Part shown: in pieces, positions 7,918 through 17,125 of the stretch
Layout of the letters: the number at the start of each line of letters is the position of its first letter
Numbering within the stretch: the stretch's first letter is position 1
DNA from: Phycisphaerales bacterium
GTDB lineage: Bacteria > Planctomycetota > Phycisphaerae > UBA1845
DNA: 64,000 bases
Direction of reading: 5' to 3'
NCBI GenBank assembly: GCA_003597935.1
Contig: QZJT01000039.1
Coordinates: 16,953-80,952, forward strand
Position numbers and translations under genes: made by a program
The notes under the pieces: generated by a model
Seen by the model: only the letters and a program-made list of their open reading frames with translations
The model's database searches: none
What the model was told of the DNA's origin: nothing

Positions 7918-10729
7918 CTGGCGTCTCCTCGGCTCCCATGTCGATATCCTCGTCGAGGTCGTCCAGGTCGACACAACGCGTGTCGCCGTCCACGTCAGTC
8001 TGATTGAGACAGATGGGTTCACCGATTTCGCCTTCGCCCCTGTCAATCGACCGAGATACGCAGTTGCCCCCGCCGCAGCTCGTCGGCAGCAACCAGTATT
8101 CATCGCCATCAGCGTCAGCATACAACGGATCGTTGCCCGTATTTCCCTCGCCCGCCAAGCCGTCCAAGTGGTGAACACAGCAGTACGTCGCCGTCACCGT
8201 AATGCCGCTGCCCGTGTAGTAGATCTGGTCTTCCTCGACATCGTGATTGCCGTCCGACTTGTTTTTCCACAGGATCGTGTTGTAGAGGGTCGTCGAGCTG
8301 GAGTAGGGCTTGAGGTAGATGCCGCCGCCGCTGTCGGCGGCGCCGCTGCGGTTGAGCCCGAAGGTGCAGTTCTCGACGTACAGCGGCCGCTCCGACCAGA
8401 TCGCCCCGCCTTCGCCGCCGCTGCTGTCGTCGTCGGCCTCGTTGCGGTAGAACAAACAGTTGTAGAACTGCGGCGGCTGAAACGTGTTGGTGTGGACGCT
8501 GACAGCCCCGCCGCGCTTCTGAACCGTGTTGGAAGCGAAGGTGCAGCGGCGGAAAGTCGCGTCGTCGGCGTCGGGGTTGTTGTAGCCGGGCGAGAGCGAC
8601 ACCGCCCCGCCGCCGCAGTCGTCGCAGGTGCCCGTCACCTCGTTGCTGGTGAAGCGGCAGGCGAGCAGCTGCGCCCGAGCCCGGGCCAGCAGCAGCGCCC
8701 CGCCGTTGTGTACCGCCGTGTTGTCCTCGAATACGCAGTTCGAGAACCGGGTAGCGTCGCCGTCCCCGTAGAGGTCGGCCAGAATGTAGGCGGCACCGCC
8801 GCGCCAGGAGGCGGAGTTGTCGGTAAAGCGGCAACTCTCGATCTGCAACTCGCCTTCCGTCGAGTACAGCCCCCCGCCGAGGGCGAGGGGGTGTTCGACC
8901 TGGCTGTTGTAGTCGGCCCGGCCGAGCGTGATCGTAAACCCGTCAAGGGCGGTGGCGGTCGTGACGTCGTCGCCGGCCGTCACGACGTGATAGCTGTTGT
9001 CGCTGGGGCCGGCGCCGCCGATGTTCCCGCTGAAGACGGTCTCGTAGAGCGCAACGTCGCGTGCATCGGGGACGGTGCCCTGCACACCCGCGTAGCCGCC
9101 GTAGACGGACGCGCCGTCGACCATCGCAAACGAGATCTGCCGGTCCTGATCCGAGCAGGAGGTGCATGGGGACGGCTTGTAGGTCCCCTGGCCGACGCGG
9201 ATCTCACAGATCGAGCCGGTGTTGCGGGCGTCTTCGAGGGCTTCCTGCAAGTCATCGTAGGCGTCTTCCCAGCTTGAGCCGTCGTCGTCACCGGTGGCCG
9301 CGGCGTCTACATAGACGATGCTGCCCCCCTGGAACTCATAGGAACCCAGGTCGATGACGGGCGAGCTTCCCGCGCCGGTATCGGGGATGCAGTGTACGTC
9401 GCGCTTGCGCGAGTTGCCGTCCAGGTCGTAGCTCTCATTGTTCGCCGCGTTGTTGCCGGCGTCGATGCAGAAGGAGCTGCGCAGCAAATGGTAATCGTCG
9501 CTGCCGGGATCCGCGAACATCGGATCGACGCCGAGGTTGTGGTCGCCGGCGCTTTCGCAGTAACCGCCGCCGGCCGACAGACACCCTTCGATGTCGGAAT
9601 ACTGCATCGAGAGCGTTCCGTAACCGTTGACGCGGATCACCTGCCGAAGTTCCCTGGCGTTTGTGGTGCCGTCGGCGTTGCCCCAGAAGATGCAGTTGTC
9701 GATGTCCACGTCCGGGCCATCGTATTCGAGGATGTAAACGTTGTCGATCAGGATCCCGCCACCGACGCCGTCCTCGTCATCCTCGGTCCGATTACTGGCG
9801 AACGTGCAGTTGATGATGGAAACGTCCTCGCCGTTGCGGGCGGCCAGAAGCATCGCGCCGCCGCCCCCCGGGTAGTTGACGTTGTCGGTCGTCTGGTTGT
9901 CGTAGAAGAGGCAGTTGATGAAGGTCGCATAAGAATCGCCCACAGTCACGGCCCCGCCCCAGCGCGATGCGGTATTATCGTGAAAAACGCAGTTCTTGAT
10001 GGTCGGTCCGCTCTGGTCCGAATCGCAGCAGGCGTAAAGCGCGCCGCCATGTGCTTCATTCGTGCCCTGCACGGCGTTGTCATGAAACGTGCAGCGTTCG
10101 ATCAGGGACGGCGCTCGAACGTGAACGCCAGCCGACGACCCACCCGCCCGGTTATAACGAAACGTGCAGTTGCGGATGGTCGGCGCGTCGTCAGCCGGCG
10201 TCCCGCTGCATGCTTGCTCCCCTGCGCCGCCGCAGGACACGTACCCCGCGCCGGCGCCGTTGTAGCCGAAATCGGTCGCGGAGGCATTTCCATCTTGGAT
10301 GACAAACCCGTCCAGCGCGCCCGTGGCTCCGTCGTTGGCGCCTGCGCCGAGGACGACGTGGTAGCTGTTGTCGTCCGGATCCTGCGCCGTGCCGACGTCG
10401 CCGCTGAGGATGGTCACGTACGTGTCGATGTCGCGAAGGTCCGGGTTCTGCGCCCCATAGCCGGCGTAGCCGCCCTCCAGCGTGACGCCGGCCTTCAGGT
10501 GGAACGTCTCGCTGCGGTCATCCGGCGTGTGGCCAGCGCCGTCATCGGGATAGTAGGCGCCCTGCCCCACCTTGATCGTGTCGCCCGAGCCGGCCGCGCC
10601 GAGCGCATCCTGTAGATACCGATACGGTTGCTGCCAACTGCCCCCGCAGCCCTGCGTACACCCGGAGCCGTCATCCACGTAGATGGTGTCCGCCAAGGCG
10701 GGCGCCGTCACACACACACACACACACAC
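7907..10729 (-). CDS. Large secreted beta-helix protein; signal peptide split by a (TG)11 frameshift
   Basis: About 940 residues in the long frame. Two tandem beta-helix domains (roughly residues 12-450 and 455-930) each start with I-Y-V-D and close with choice-of-anchor Q patterns (CIDAGNNAA..., DIDMGAEE). Turns repeat N-C-x-F and G-G-A/G motifs. The frame as read can only start at a GTG inside the TG repeat, giving MCVCVCVTAPALADT. The better start is ATG 10763, which encodes a basic n-region MRHAIAKTLQ followed by the CVCV core, but with 11 TG units it runs out of frame and stops after 30 residues. With 12 or 9 units it would fuse to TAPALA/DTIYVDD as a complete signal peptide. The gene is therefore phase-variable, started at GTG, or carries a sequencing indel. 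It lacks tails A and B. Confidence 0.8.
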   Translation of the reverse strand: MCVCVCVTAPALADTIYVDDGSGCTQGCGGSWQQPYRYLQDALGAAGSGDTIKVGQGAYYPDDGAGHTPDDRSETFHLKAGVTLEGGYAGYGAQNPDLRDIDTYVTILSGDVGTAQDPDDNSYHVVLGAGANDGATGALDGFVIQDGNASATDFGYNGAGAGYVSCGGAGEQACSGTPADDAPTIRNCTFRYNRAGGSSAGVHVRAPSLIERCTFHDNAVQGTNEAHGGALYACCDSDQSGPTIKNCVFHDNTASRWGGAVTVGDSYATFINCLFYDNQTTDNVNYPGGGGAMLLAARNGEDVSIINCTFASNRTEDDEDGVGGGILIDNVYILEYDGPDVDIDNCIFWGNADGTTNARELRQVIRVNGYGTLSMQYSDIEGCLSAGGGYCESAGDHNLGVDPMFADPGSDDYHLLRSSFCIDAGNNAANNESYDLDGNSRKRDVHCIPDTGAGSSPVIDLGSYEFQGGSIVYVDAAATGDDDGSSWEDAYDDLQEALEDARNTGSICEIRVGQGTYKPSPCTSCSDQDRQISFAMVDGASVYGGYAGVQGTVPDARDVALYETVFSGNIGGAGPSDNSYHVVTAGDDVTTATALDGFTITLGRADYNSQVEHPLALGGGLYSTEGELQIESCRFTDNSASWRGGAAYILADLYGDGDATRFSNCVFEDNTAVHNGGALLLARARAQLLACRFTSNEVTGTCDDCGGGAVSLSPGYNNPDADDATFRRCTFASNTVQKRGGAVSVHTNTFQPPQFYNCLFYRNEADDDSSGGEGGAIWSERPLYVENCTFGLNRSGAADSGGGIYLKPYSSSTTLYNTILWKNKSDGNHDVEEDQIYYTGSGITVTATYCCVHHLDGLAGEGNTGNDPLYADADGDEYWLLPTSCGGGNCVSRSIDRGEGEIGEPICLNQTDVDGDTRCVDLDDLDEDIDMGAEETPDEG

Positions 10730-10730
10730 A
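10709..10730. repeat. (CA)11 dinucleotide microsatellite in signal-peptide coding region
   Basis: Eleven perfect CA units on the plus strand (TG on the coding strand) encode the Cys-Val core of the signal peptide of the large beta-helix protein. A change of one unit moves the ATG at 10763 in or out of frame with the 940-residue body. Confidence 0.95.
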
Positions 10731-10898
10731 GATTTGCAGCGTTTTCGCGATCGCGTGCCTCATACCCGATCCCCCGAAAGAAGGCGCCCCGGCCGCCGGG
10801 CGGGCGCCAACCTGCCCCTTCGCGGTCGAGCGGTCGGATTGTACGGCAGTGACGCGTTCGGTCAAGGAGAATCTCGCGGCGCGCGACAAGCTGGGGTC

Positions 10899-11033
10899 GT
10901 GACAGAATCGGCGGGCCTGCGAAACCGGTCCGCGGTGAGTGTGGCACCTGTGGCACCGGCATGTTGCCCGTGGCCGCCGCGTGAGCCGCGGCTTCCATGG
11001 CCTGCAAGGCCGTGCTCTCCGGCAGGAAGTGGC
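10899..11033. repeat. Diverged copy of the ~130 bp nested-palindrome element
   Basis: This sits in the gap between the beta-helix gene and the PilZ gene. It contains GTGGCACCGGCATGTTGCC, a GCCGCGTGAGCCGCGGC stem and CATGGCCTGCAAGGCC, in the same order as the copies at 25508 and 43376, but with several substitutions. No gene is visible in the 390 bp gap. Confidence 0.65.
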
Positions 11034-11153
11034 GTTTGATCGCGGACGCCGCATCAGGCCACGTCCGCCGCACCCGTTTTCCCGTATAGCCTCAAGCGCT
11101 CGCGCCCGCGCCCATTCCCTCAGTGTCCGGCACGCTCGGTTCCTTCTTCCATC

Positions 11154-11531
11154 TCATTTATCCTGCCGGAACTCCACGCCGATGATGAAGCCGCCTACCG
11201 TTTCCGTACACTGCCGGACGCGCCCCTCGACGTGCTCCTCACCGTCGTCGACGAAGAGGCGGATCATGGTGCCCGGCTCGACGGGCTGGTTGCACCACAC
11301 GCCGATGCCGCCCTCGCTGATGTCGCGCGAAGTCACGAAGAGGCTCGTCTGGCGCTGGCCGGTGGTAAGCGTCTCGATCATCACCGGCACCTGCCATTTG
11401 ATGCGTGGCCAGCGACGCTTCCCCGAATAGACGTCGGACGCGCCGTCCAGTTCGGCGTCGGCGACCCAGCCGCGGATAATGGCGGCAGCGTCAGTTTCGC
11501 GGGTTGGCACAGGTGTCTTGTTCACGAGCAT
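11154..11531 (-). CDS. PilZ domain protein (probable cyclic-di-GMP receptor)
   Basis: 125 residues. The C-terminal ~90 residues match PilZ: a basic start KRRWPRIKW in place of the RxxxR motif, then SRDISEGGIGVW, which fits the D/NxSxxG c-di-GMP-binding signature, and a final strand GGFIIGVEF. PilZ proteins bind cyclic di-GMP and control motility, polysaccharide or adhesion outputs. The N-terminal ~40 residues are not recognisable. I start at ATG 11531 because the earlier in-frame starts encode Arg-rich, unconserved sequence. It is not in an operon with its neighbours. Confidence 0.8.
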   Translation of the reverse strand: MLVNKTPVPTRETDAAAIIRGWVADAELDGASDVYSGKRRWPRIKWQVPVMIETLTTGQRQTSLFVTSRDISEGGIGVWCNQPVEPGTMIRLFVDDGEEHVEGRVRQCTETVGGFIIGVEFRQDK

Positions 11532-11780
11532 ACTCCGTGATTCCTGACGGACGCGGGCCTGGCGCCGGCCGAGCGGGCCGAGCCACGGCAAGCCTCCACG
11601 ACGGCGTCATCACCGTCTTGGAGAGGCTGCGGATGAGTTCGGCGGCCGGACGGGCGACCGATCCGTCTACGGTCGGCCCAGGCGCCATCCGCCTCCGACA
11701 CGTTCACCTTTCTGTCGGAAGCATACGGAAGCACCGTAATGACACGCGGGCTATCGGAACCAGGAGCGAGGGGTAGGTCG

Positions 11781-11858
11781 TCCATGCAGTCCATTAAGTC
11801 CATCCAGTCCGTCCAGTCCATTACGTCCATTCAGTCCATTAAGTCCATCCAGTCCATC
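11781..11858. repeat. GTCCATTAAGTCCATCCA-type minisatellite
   Basis: About eight imperfect 9-10 bp units of AGTCCAT(T/C)(A/C)A type occur in tandem in the 584 bp gap between the PilZ gene and the next membrane protein gene. A second array of the same unit lies at 50419-50461. The rest of the gap (11532-11780 and 11859-12115) shows no gene or clear signal. Confidence 0.85.
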
Positions 11859-12115
11859 ATCGGGACCAAGAGCGCGAAGCAGGTCGGCGGGCGCACCTGT
11901 TGGATCGGCTCCGCCGGACATGAGCCCCCGAGCGATACCAGTTATCGGGCGATTCAACGCCGCCGCCCGTGACTCGCCGAGTACGTGTCGGCGCGGGTCG
12001 GGCACCGACAGCGTCTGCGATCGAGCAGCTCGGTGATCGGCAACCGGTGGTGGCCTGTGCCAAGCCAGTGGCGCGAATCCCTACCAGTCTTTCCGCCGCA
12101 TCCCCGCTGACAGCG

Positions 12116-12955
12116 CTATGGTGGAAACGCTCCGATCCAGACGGCGTTCGCTATGGCCTCAGCGGCGGGGCGCAGCCAGAGCGCCATCGCGCCCAGAAAG
12201 ACCAGCCCCAAGACGCGCAAGCCGACGCCCGGGGCAGCACCCACGACCCGCAGCGCCGTCCATCCTGCCGGAAGGACGACCAGCCCACCGACGCTCGCCG
12301 AGAGCGGGAATGACACCACCACCGCTGGTGAGAGCAGCGCCGCAACGAAGGGAACCAGGCACCACCACCCGGCGATGCGGGCGCCCGGCAGCAAGTCGCA
12401 ACGCCGCGCCAGCGCAAGCCCCGCCAGAAGCGCGGCCGGCAGCACAATGGCGATGACGTCCTGAGCTTGTCGCCAGAGGGTGGGATACGACGGGCGTTCG
12501 TTCTCGGTCCCACTCCAGGGCGACGCGGTCCAGCCCCACGCGAGCAACACGGGCAACGCGAGCGCCGCGGCGACCGCGGGCACGCGCTTCGTTTCCGCCC
12601 TTCGGAAGGCAAGGTAGATCAGGATACTCCCGCACGCGGCCGTCAGCGCATCGGCGAAGCCCGCACCGGTCAGCGCCGCCAGCCCGCCCAGCACCAGGCC
12701 GACGGTCAGAGCGCACAACACACGTTGCCGCGACGCACATGCAAGCGCGTGCGTCAAGACGATCGCGCCTGCGGCCAGAGCAGCGCCGACCGACGCCACG
12801 ATCAGCCATCCCGCACCCCCGGGCGTCCGCGGGTCAGTGGCAAGATCGAAGCGATGACGCCCCCAGCACGCCACGAGCACGCAGCCCGATGCCCCGGCCG
12901 CGGCGAGCCAGTCGCCCAATCGAAGTGCGGCGGTGGTTTTCGGCAAATGGGTCAT
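12116..12955 (-). CDS. Polytopic membrane protein of unknown function, coupled to GT39-like gene
   Basis: 279 residues, Ala/Leu/Val-rich, with about eight hydrophobic segments and no motif I recognise. ATG 12955 was chosen because it overlaps the stop of the upstream glycosyltransferase gene as ATGA, a classic coupling arrangement. An in-frame extension upstream is Arg-rich and runs through the neighbour. Coupling suggests a partner in the same membrane glycosylation process, for example a flippase or an accessory subunit, but nothing in the sequence proves that. Confidence 0.72.
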   Translation of the reverse strand: MTHLPKTTAALRLGDWLAAAGASGCVLVACWGRHRFDLATDPRTPGGAGWLIVASVGAALAAGAIVLTHALACASRQRVLCALTVGLVLGGLAALTGAGFADALTAACGSILIYLAFRRAETKRVPAVAAALALPVLLAWGWTASPWSGTENERPSYPTLWRQAQDVIAIVLPAALLAGLALARRCDLLPGARIAGWWCLVPFVAALLSPAVVVSFPLSASVGGLVVLPAGWTALRVVGAAPGVGLRVLGLVFLGAMALWLRPAAEAIANAVWIGAFPP

Positions 12956-14442
12956 TCCCCGGGCCACCTTCCGTCGTTGCGTCCCAGGCTGCCGTTCTCC
13001 CAGCGTACTACTTGCTCGAAATGGCGCTGATCGGCGGCGGGGTCGAACTGCCGCAGCCGCGTCCAGGCGACCGGGTACAGCTCGTTGAACGCCGGACGCA
13101 TGACGGCCAGTGACCACAGCACGGCCGCGGCCAGGATCGTCATTCGCACGCACCCGGCGGCGCTATCGGCGTGCAGCTCGGCCGGCAAGTCCGCGCGGGC
13201 TGAAGCCCGCGGCTCGCCGCTGGCGCCTGATCGCGCGCTGGGATCACGCAAGCCAGCCGGCGTCGCGAGCGTGTCGATCAACGCTCTCCAGAAATACCCC
13301 GACGCCATCACGATCGGCAGGAACGAGAGGACGTAATAGTGATACGAACGGCGCGGGAGTTGAACGAGCAGAATGCACTCGATGATCTGCCAGAGGAGCA
13401 GGAACGACATCGCGGCCGGAAGAATGCCGTGCCGGAGCGTGTGATCCGCCGCCCCGTCGACGTCGAGGCCGGTCGGGCTTGCTGCGGCAGACGGGCTGAC
13501 GCGCGCGGTTCGCCACGGGAGCACCAGCGGCGTCAGCGCCAGCCACATGAGCGGCGCCCACAGCGGCTTGACGTCGCGCCAGGTGTCGGGCCATCCGGTC
13601 TCGCGCTCCAGCATCATCGCCGCCTGCACCGTCATGTCGTGCCACGCCTGTCGCCACGTACCCTGAATCGTCAGCATCAGCGCGAATGGCAACAGGGCCA
13701 GCGCCACGCCGAACGACACGCTCACGCCATCCACGATGGCCAGGCGGAACTGGCGCCGCAACGAGCGGCGGAGCACGACGTGACCCAGCACGGCCGCGGC
13801 GATCGGGATCGCCGTCTGCTTGGCCGCCAGATTGATGCCGATGCAGGCGCCGCAACCGATGAGGGTCCATCGCGAGCGACGTTCGGCGTCCCGCACACCT
13901 GACGACTCTGCTGCCGGCGCGACCTGCCGCGTGCCGCCCAGCGAATGGACGTAGAGCAGCGCCGCCCCCGCCTGCGGCAGCACCAGATAGCTCTCCGCCA
14001 GTGCGAACCCCTCGCCGGTGAAGTCGAGGGCGGAGAAGTAGTTGATGGCCAGCACCGCGGCGGACGCCGTCATCAGCGCCGGCCACGGCCCGTACAGCGT
14101 CCGTGCGAACCGGTAGATGACCACGTACCCTAACACCATCAGCAGCGATTCCATCGGGATCAGCGACGTCCGCGCCGCGGGCAGCACGAGGTAGGGCAAT
14201 GTGTTGACCACCATGATGGCGGGCGGCTTGTCGATGCTCATGTCGCGATAGAGGACGTCACCGTGGACCATGCGGTAGGAGAAGGCCGCGGACGTGTAGC
14301 TGTCGGTGCGGATGTCGCTGCAATAACAGGCGATCCGCCCCACCACGTGGGTCAGCACTATCGCCGCCAGGGCCGACGCGACAACCCAGGACGGCGGCCT
14401 GGTCCAGTCGGCGTGCGTGGGGCCATTCACGTGCGTGACCAT
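12952..14442 (-). CDS. GT39/ArnT-like membrane glycosyltransferase
   Basis: 496 residues with about ten membrane segments. After the first segment it carries DSYTSAAFSYRMVHGDVLYR and then IDKPPAIMVV. The acidic loop and the DKPP motif are hallmarks of GT39/GT83 (protein mannosyltransferase / ArnT-like) enzymes, which move a sugar from a polyprenyl carrier to a lipid or protein on the outer face of the membrane. ATG 14442 was chosen; the frame stays open upstream only because a minisatellite reads through. A dispersed palindromic repeat lies inside the coding region at 13189-13217, encoding GEPRASARADL in a periplasmic loop region. The stop overlaps the next gene as ATGA. Confidence 0.82.
   Translation of the reverse strand: MVTHVNGPTHADWTRPPSWVVASALAAIVLTHVVGRIACYCSDIRTDSYTSAAFSYRMVHGDVLYRDMSIDKPPAIMVVNTLPYLVLPAARTSLIPMESLLMVLGYVVIYRFARTLYGPWPALMTASAAVLAINYFSALDFTGEGFALAESYLVLPQAGAALLYVHSLGGTRQVAPAAESSGVRDAERRSRWTLIGCGACIGINLAAKQTAIPIAAAVLGHVVLRRSLRRQFRLAIVDGVSVSFGVALALLPFALMLTIQGTWRQAWHDMTVQAAMMLERETGWPDTWRDVKPLWAPLMWLALTPLVLPWRTARVSPSAAASPTGLDVDGAADHTLRHGILPAAMSFLLLWQIIECILLVQLPRRSYHYYVLSFLPIVMASGYFWRALIDTLATPAGLRDPSARSGASGEPRASARADLPAELHADSAAGCVRMTILAAAVLWSLAVMRPAFNELYPVAWTRLRQFDPAADQRHFEQVVRWENGSLGRNDGRWPGE
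13189..13217. repeat. Dispersed GCGCGGGCTGAAGCCCGCGG repeat inside a CDS
   Basis: A 29 bp near-palindrome with the core CGCGGGCTGAAGCCCGCGG is placed in frame within the GT39-like gene. The other four copies found here (16966, 21633, 31298, 47235) are intergenic. Confidence 0.85.
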
Positions 14443-14447
14443 CTTTC

Positions 14448-14612
14448 CCGATCCGAACCCCGACCGTATCCGAACCCCGACCGTAAGGGAGGGGCCGCCG
14501 CGCCCATCCGAACCCCGCCGTAAGGGAGGGACCGCCGCGCCCATCCGAACCCCGCCGTAAGGGAGGGACCGCCGCGCCCATCCGAACCCCGACCGTAAGG
14601 GAGGGGCCGACC
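14448..14612. repeat. Tandem ~37 bp minisatellite upstream of GT39-like gene
   Basis: Four to five copies of a ~37 bp unit built from CATCCGAACCCCGNCGTAAG and GGAGGGNCCGCCGCGCC lie immediately upstream of the ATG at 14442. They cover the place where the promoter and leader would be. The remainder of the gap to 14908 shows no gene. Confidence 0.9.
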
Positions 14613-14908
14613 GCCCGGAACGCATACCATGACGGAACTGCAACCGAAAGCCGGGAGCCGCGCCATTACGGGCGCCGTTCGGATGGCGTCACGCAGGCAA
14701 CAGCCGCGGCCGGGACGAGTTCCCGGCCGCGGCCTCGGACCCACCCACGTCAGGGTTGACGCGGTGTCGCAGGAGTTCACCGTCGGTCGCGCTGCCCACG
14801 CCGCATCCTCACTCCGAACACACCCAGTCGGGCTTCACGCCGGCTCGGACCGACCGATGCGACGCGGACGCCCCCCTCGCCGCCGAGGGAAGCAGTTCGT
14901 GTCATGGC

Positions 14909-16798
14909 CTACGGCTCGAGGATGCACTGGCATCCATTGCCGGTGGCCTGCACCGTGCAGTAGGCGTCCTTGTTCGGATCGGCCTTGGTCTGACACGTCG
15001 TCTTGACGGTCTTATTCGCACCGGTCGGGCAGGAGCTGCCACCGCTCTTGCACGCCCCGCGGCAGATCACGGAACCCACCGGCAACGGCACGCACGCGGT
15101 GCAGTTGTCGCCGACCAGCGGGGCGGCCGTGGTCGTGTATTTGCACTCCCGATCGGGATCGCCGCCGCACAAGACCTCCCTGGGCTCGAAGCAATCGAAC
15201 GGCCGGAGCAGTTCCAGCGTGACGTTGCCGACGCTGCCGGGCTGGGCGAACGACGCCTTCTTGCCGCGGATCGCCACCTCGTGGACGATGTCGTTGACCG
15301 CCAGCAGGATGGTCTCGCCGGCATGGCGGGCGTCCGTGAAGATCGTAATGGCCTTCAGCTTCCCTTTGCGGCTGCACTTGGTCTTGAACTTGCTGACATC
15401 CTCGCAGGGGATTCCCTCCGGCCCACCCGGCCGAACGGCCTCGAAGCAGAGGATCTGGTGGACGTTCGGGAAACCGATCTGGGCCAGATCGACCCACTGG
15501 TTAGTGCGGTTGCACTCGATCGCCCGCAGGAAACTCGGGCTTTCCTGTCCGAACGGGTTGGATCCCGGCCAGAAGCCGAAGTAGTCGGTGGCCTTGTGGT
15601 TGTACACCTCGATGACCATAGGGCCGGGCGGTGCGATCGGGCCGCGCATCTCGACAGTGCGCCGCTGGAACTGCGTGCCGTCCGGCACCAGGTCCTGCTG
15701 GCTGTCGAGCAGCTCGGATCCCTCGAACTGCGGGAAGTTCGGCGCGTGCCAGACGTTGATGTAGACTTGGCACGGCCGGCCCTCGCCGGTGGCGTCGCGG
15801 CAGGCCTCGACGGCGTACTCGACGTTGCCGATCCGGGTCGGCTGCTCCAGCTTGAACACGCGGGCGTGACCGTTCTCCGTCACCGTCCGGCCGCCGTCGG
15901 CGGAGCACGCCACGCTCCCGCGCGTCGGCTCCTGGCGGATGGAGCCGCATTTCTTGTCGGTGTCGACGCAGTCGCACAGGCCCGCGTCGCGGTCATAGCG
16001 GCACACCTTGGGATCGAAGCAGGAGTTGTTGACGCACTTGATCTTTACGCGAATGACGCACGAGCCGAACCCGACGCAGCCGCAGTCGATGATGCCCTGG
16101 CAGACGCCCCAGTCGCACGGCTCGTCCGGGTCGCTGACGCACTCGTTGACGTTCTGCACGTCGCAGTCGCGCATCGACACGCCCGGCCCCGGTCCCTCGT
16201 ACTCGATCTCCTCACCATCCTCGAGCACGCCACGAAGATGGGCGAGCCGCAGTTCGCCGTTTTCATCAATGCGATAGCCCACGTCGCGCACCAGCAGTTC
16301 CCGGTCGGTATCGCCGCAACCCCACAGGATCTGCCGCCCGACAAAATCGGCCGGTCCGTCGATCAGCTCGACGTCCGGCCACAGAGTGTTGTCGACGTCC
16401 ACGGCGCGGCCGTCGTCCATCAGACCGCTGAGCCGGACCAGCACGATCCGGCCGTTGCGCACGCCGTAGGCGATTTCGCTGACGTAGACGCGCTGCACGC
16501 CTTCACCCCCGTCGTCGCGGGGCGTGGCCAGCAGGCTCCCGGCGGCGTCCGCGAAGGAGACGATCTCCCGCGGGCCGGCGATGGGAAGTCCGGCCCGCAC
16601 GTAGGCGGGCGCCGGTTCGACACCGAAGGCCGAGTCGTCCGCAGCCGGGCTGAGCACGAACTCCGCCGGGCCGATGGCGTGCGTCCAGTCCGCATCGAGA
16701 GACGCGGCCGCAAGGGCCCACGACTGCGCGGACGCGACGGCGACGCACAGCGCGCCGACCACGGGTCCGCACAACCTACACCACGTTCCGGTTTTCAT
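14909..16798 (-). CDS. Large secreted Cys-rich protein with internal tail-B-like domain
   Basis: 629 residues. ATG 16798 is preceded by GGAGGA and gives a signal peptide ending near ASAQSWALA. Residues ~210-290 are a Cys-rich segment (many CxxxC pairs). Residues ~300-470 are a beta-rich domain that recurs in secreted planctomycete proteins but that I cannot name. Near residue 480 a tail-B-like domain begins (FKTKCSRKGKLKA, then IRGKKASFAQPG). Here it is followed by a further Cys-rich end of ~75 residues (ending NGCQCILEP), unlike the other tail-B proteins, where the domain is terminal. Function is unknown; extracellular location is likely. Confidence 0.75.
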   Translation of the reverse strand: MKTGTWCRLCGPVVGALCVAVASAQSWALAAASLDADWTHAIGPAEFVLSPAADDSAFGVEPAPAYVRAGLPIAGPREIVSFADAAGSLLATPRDDGGEGVQRVYVSEIAYGVRNGRIVLVRLSGLMDDGRAVDVDNTLWPDVELIDGPADFVGRQILWGCGDTDRELLVRDVGYRIDENGELRLAHLRGVLEDGEEIEYEGPGPGVSMRDCDVQNVNECVSDPDEPCDWGVCQGIIDCGCVGFGSCVIRVKIKCVNNSCFDPKVCRYDRDAGLCDCVDTDKKCGSIRQEPTRGSVACSADGGRTVTENGHARVFKLEQPTRIGNVEYAVEACRDATGEGRPCQVYINVWHAPNFPQFEGSELLDSQQDLVPDGTQFQRRTVEMRGPIAPPGPMVIEVYNHKATDYFGFWPGSNPFGQESPSFLRAIECNRTNQWVDLAQIGFPNVHQILCFEAVRPGGPEGIPCEDVSKFKTKCSRKGKLKAITIFTDARHAGETILLAVNDIVHEVAIRGKKASFAQPGSVGNVTLELLRPFDCFEPREVLCGGDPDRECKYTTTAAPLVGDNCTACVPLPVGSVICRGACKSGGSSCPTGANKTVKTTCQTKADPNKDAYCTVQATGNGCQCILEP

Positions 16799-16965
16799 GG
16801 CATGTCCTCCAGAAATGAACCGCGGATACGGGTCGGAGCGGCTACGCCGCCGACCCCGTCCCCGCTCCAGTCCGTATCCGTGCGTGGGAGGACGGTTCTT
16901 ACAGTTGTGCAGGTGGATTCTGCGAACGTGGCGCCTGGATGAGCATGCGCGATCATGCGCCCCCA

Positions 16966-16995
16966 GCGAGCCGCGGGCTTGAAGTCCGCGCGGAC
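16966..16995. repeat. Dispersed GAGCCGCGGGCTT palindromic repeat, copy 2
   Basis: Copy of the element seen at 13189, in the opposite orientation, with GCGAGCCGCGGGCTTGAAG followed by TCCGCGCGGAC. Confidence 0.75.
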
Positions 16996-17125
16996 TTCCC
17001 GGCAGTGATTCGGCTGCGTTTCACGCACGGCGGTGCCGTTTCTGACGGTCGTGATGGAGTCTCCAGGCTCCGTTCCACAGCCGCGTATACAACACGGAGG
17101 TTAGTCGTGAAGGAGTTTGAACGCT

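Noticed and set aside
7751-9277. Long plus-strand frame over the beta-helix genes
   Set aside because: It mirrors the real minus-strand gene in a GC-rich genome, has no ribosome-binding site, and its Val/Ala/Arg-rich translation has no domain.
11739-11972. Small protein of repeated Ile-Gln-Ser units
   Set aside because: It is a read-through of the GTCCAT minisatellite. The same array on the other strand gives Met-Asp repeats, so neither is credible.
14756-16942. 728-residue plus-strand frame opposite the secreted gene at 14909
   Set aside because: It is antisense to a gene with a signal peptide and recognisable Cys patterns, and has shadow composition (Asp/Val/Ala/Arg).
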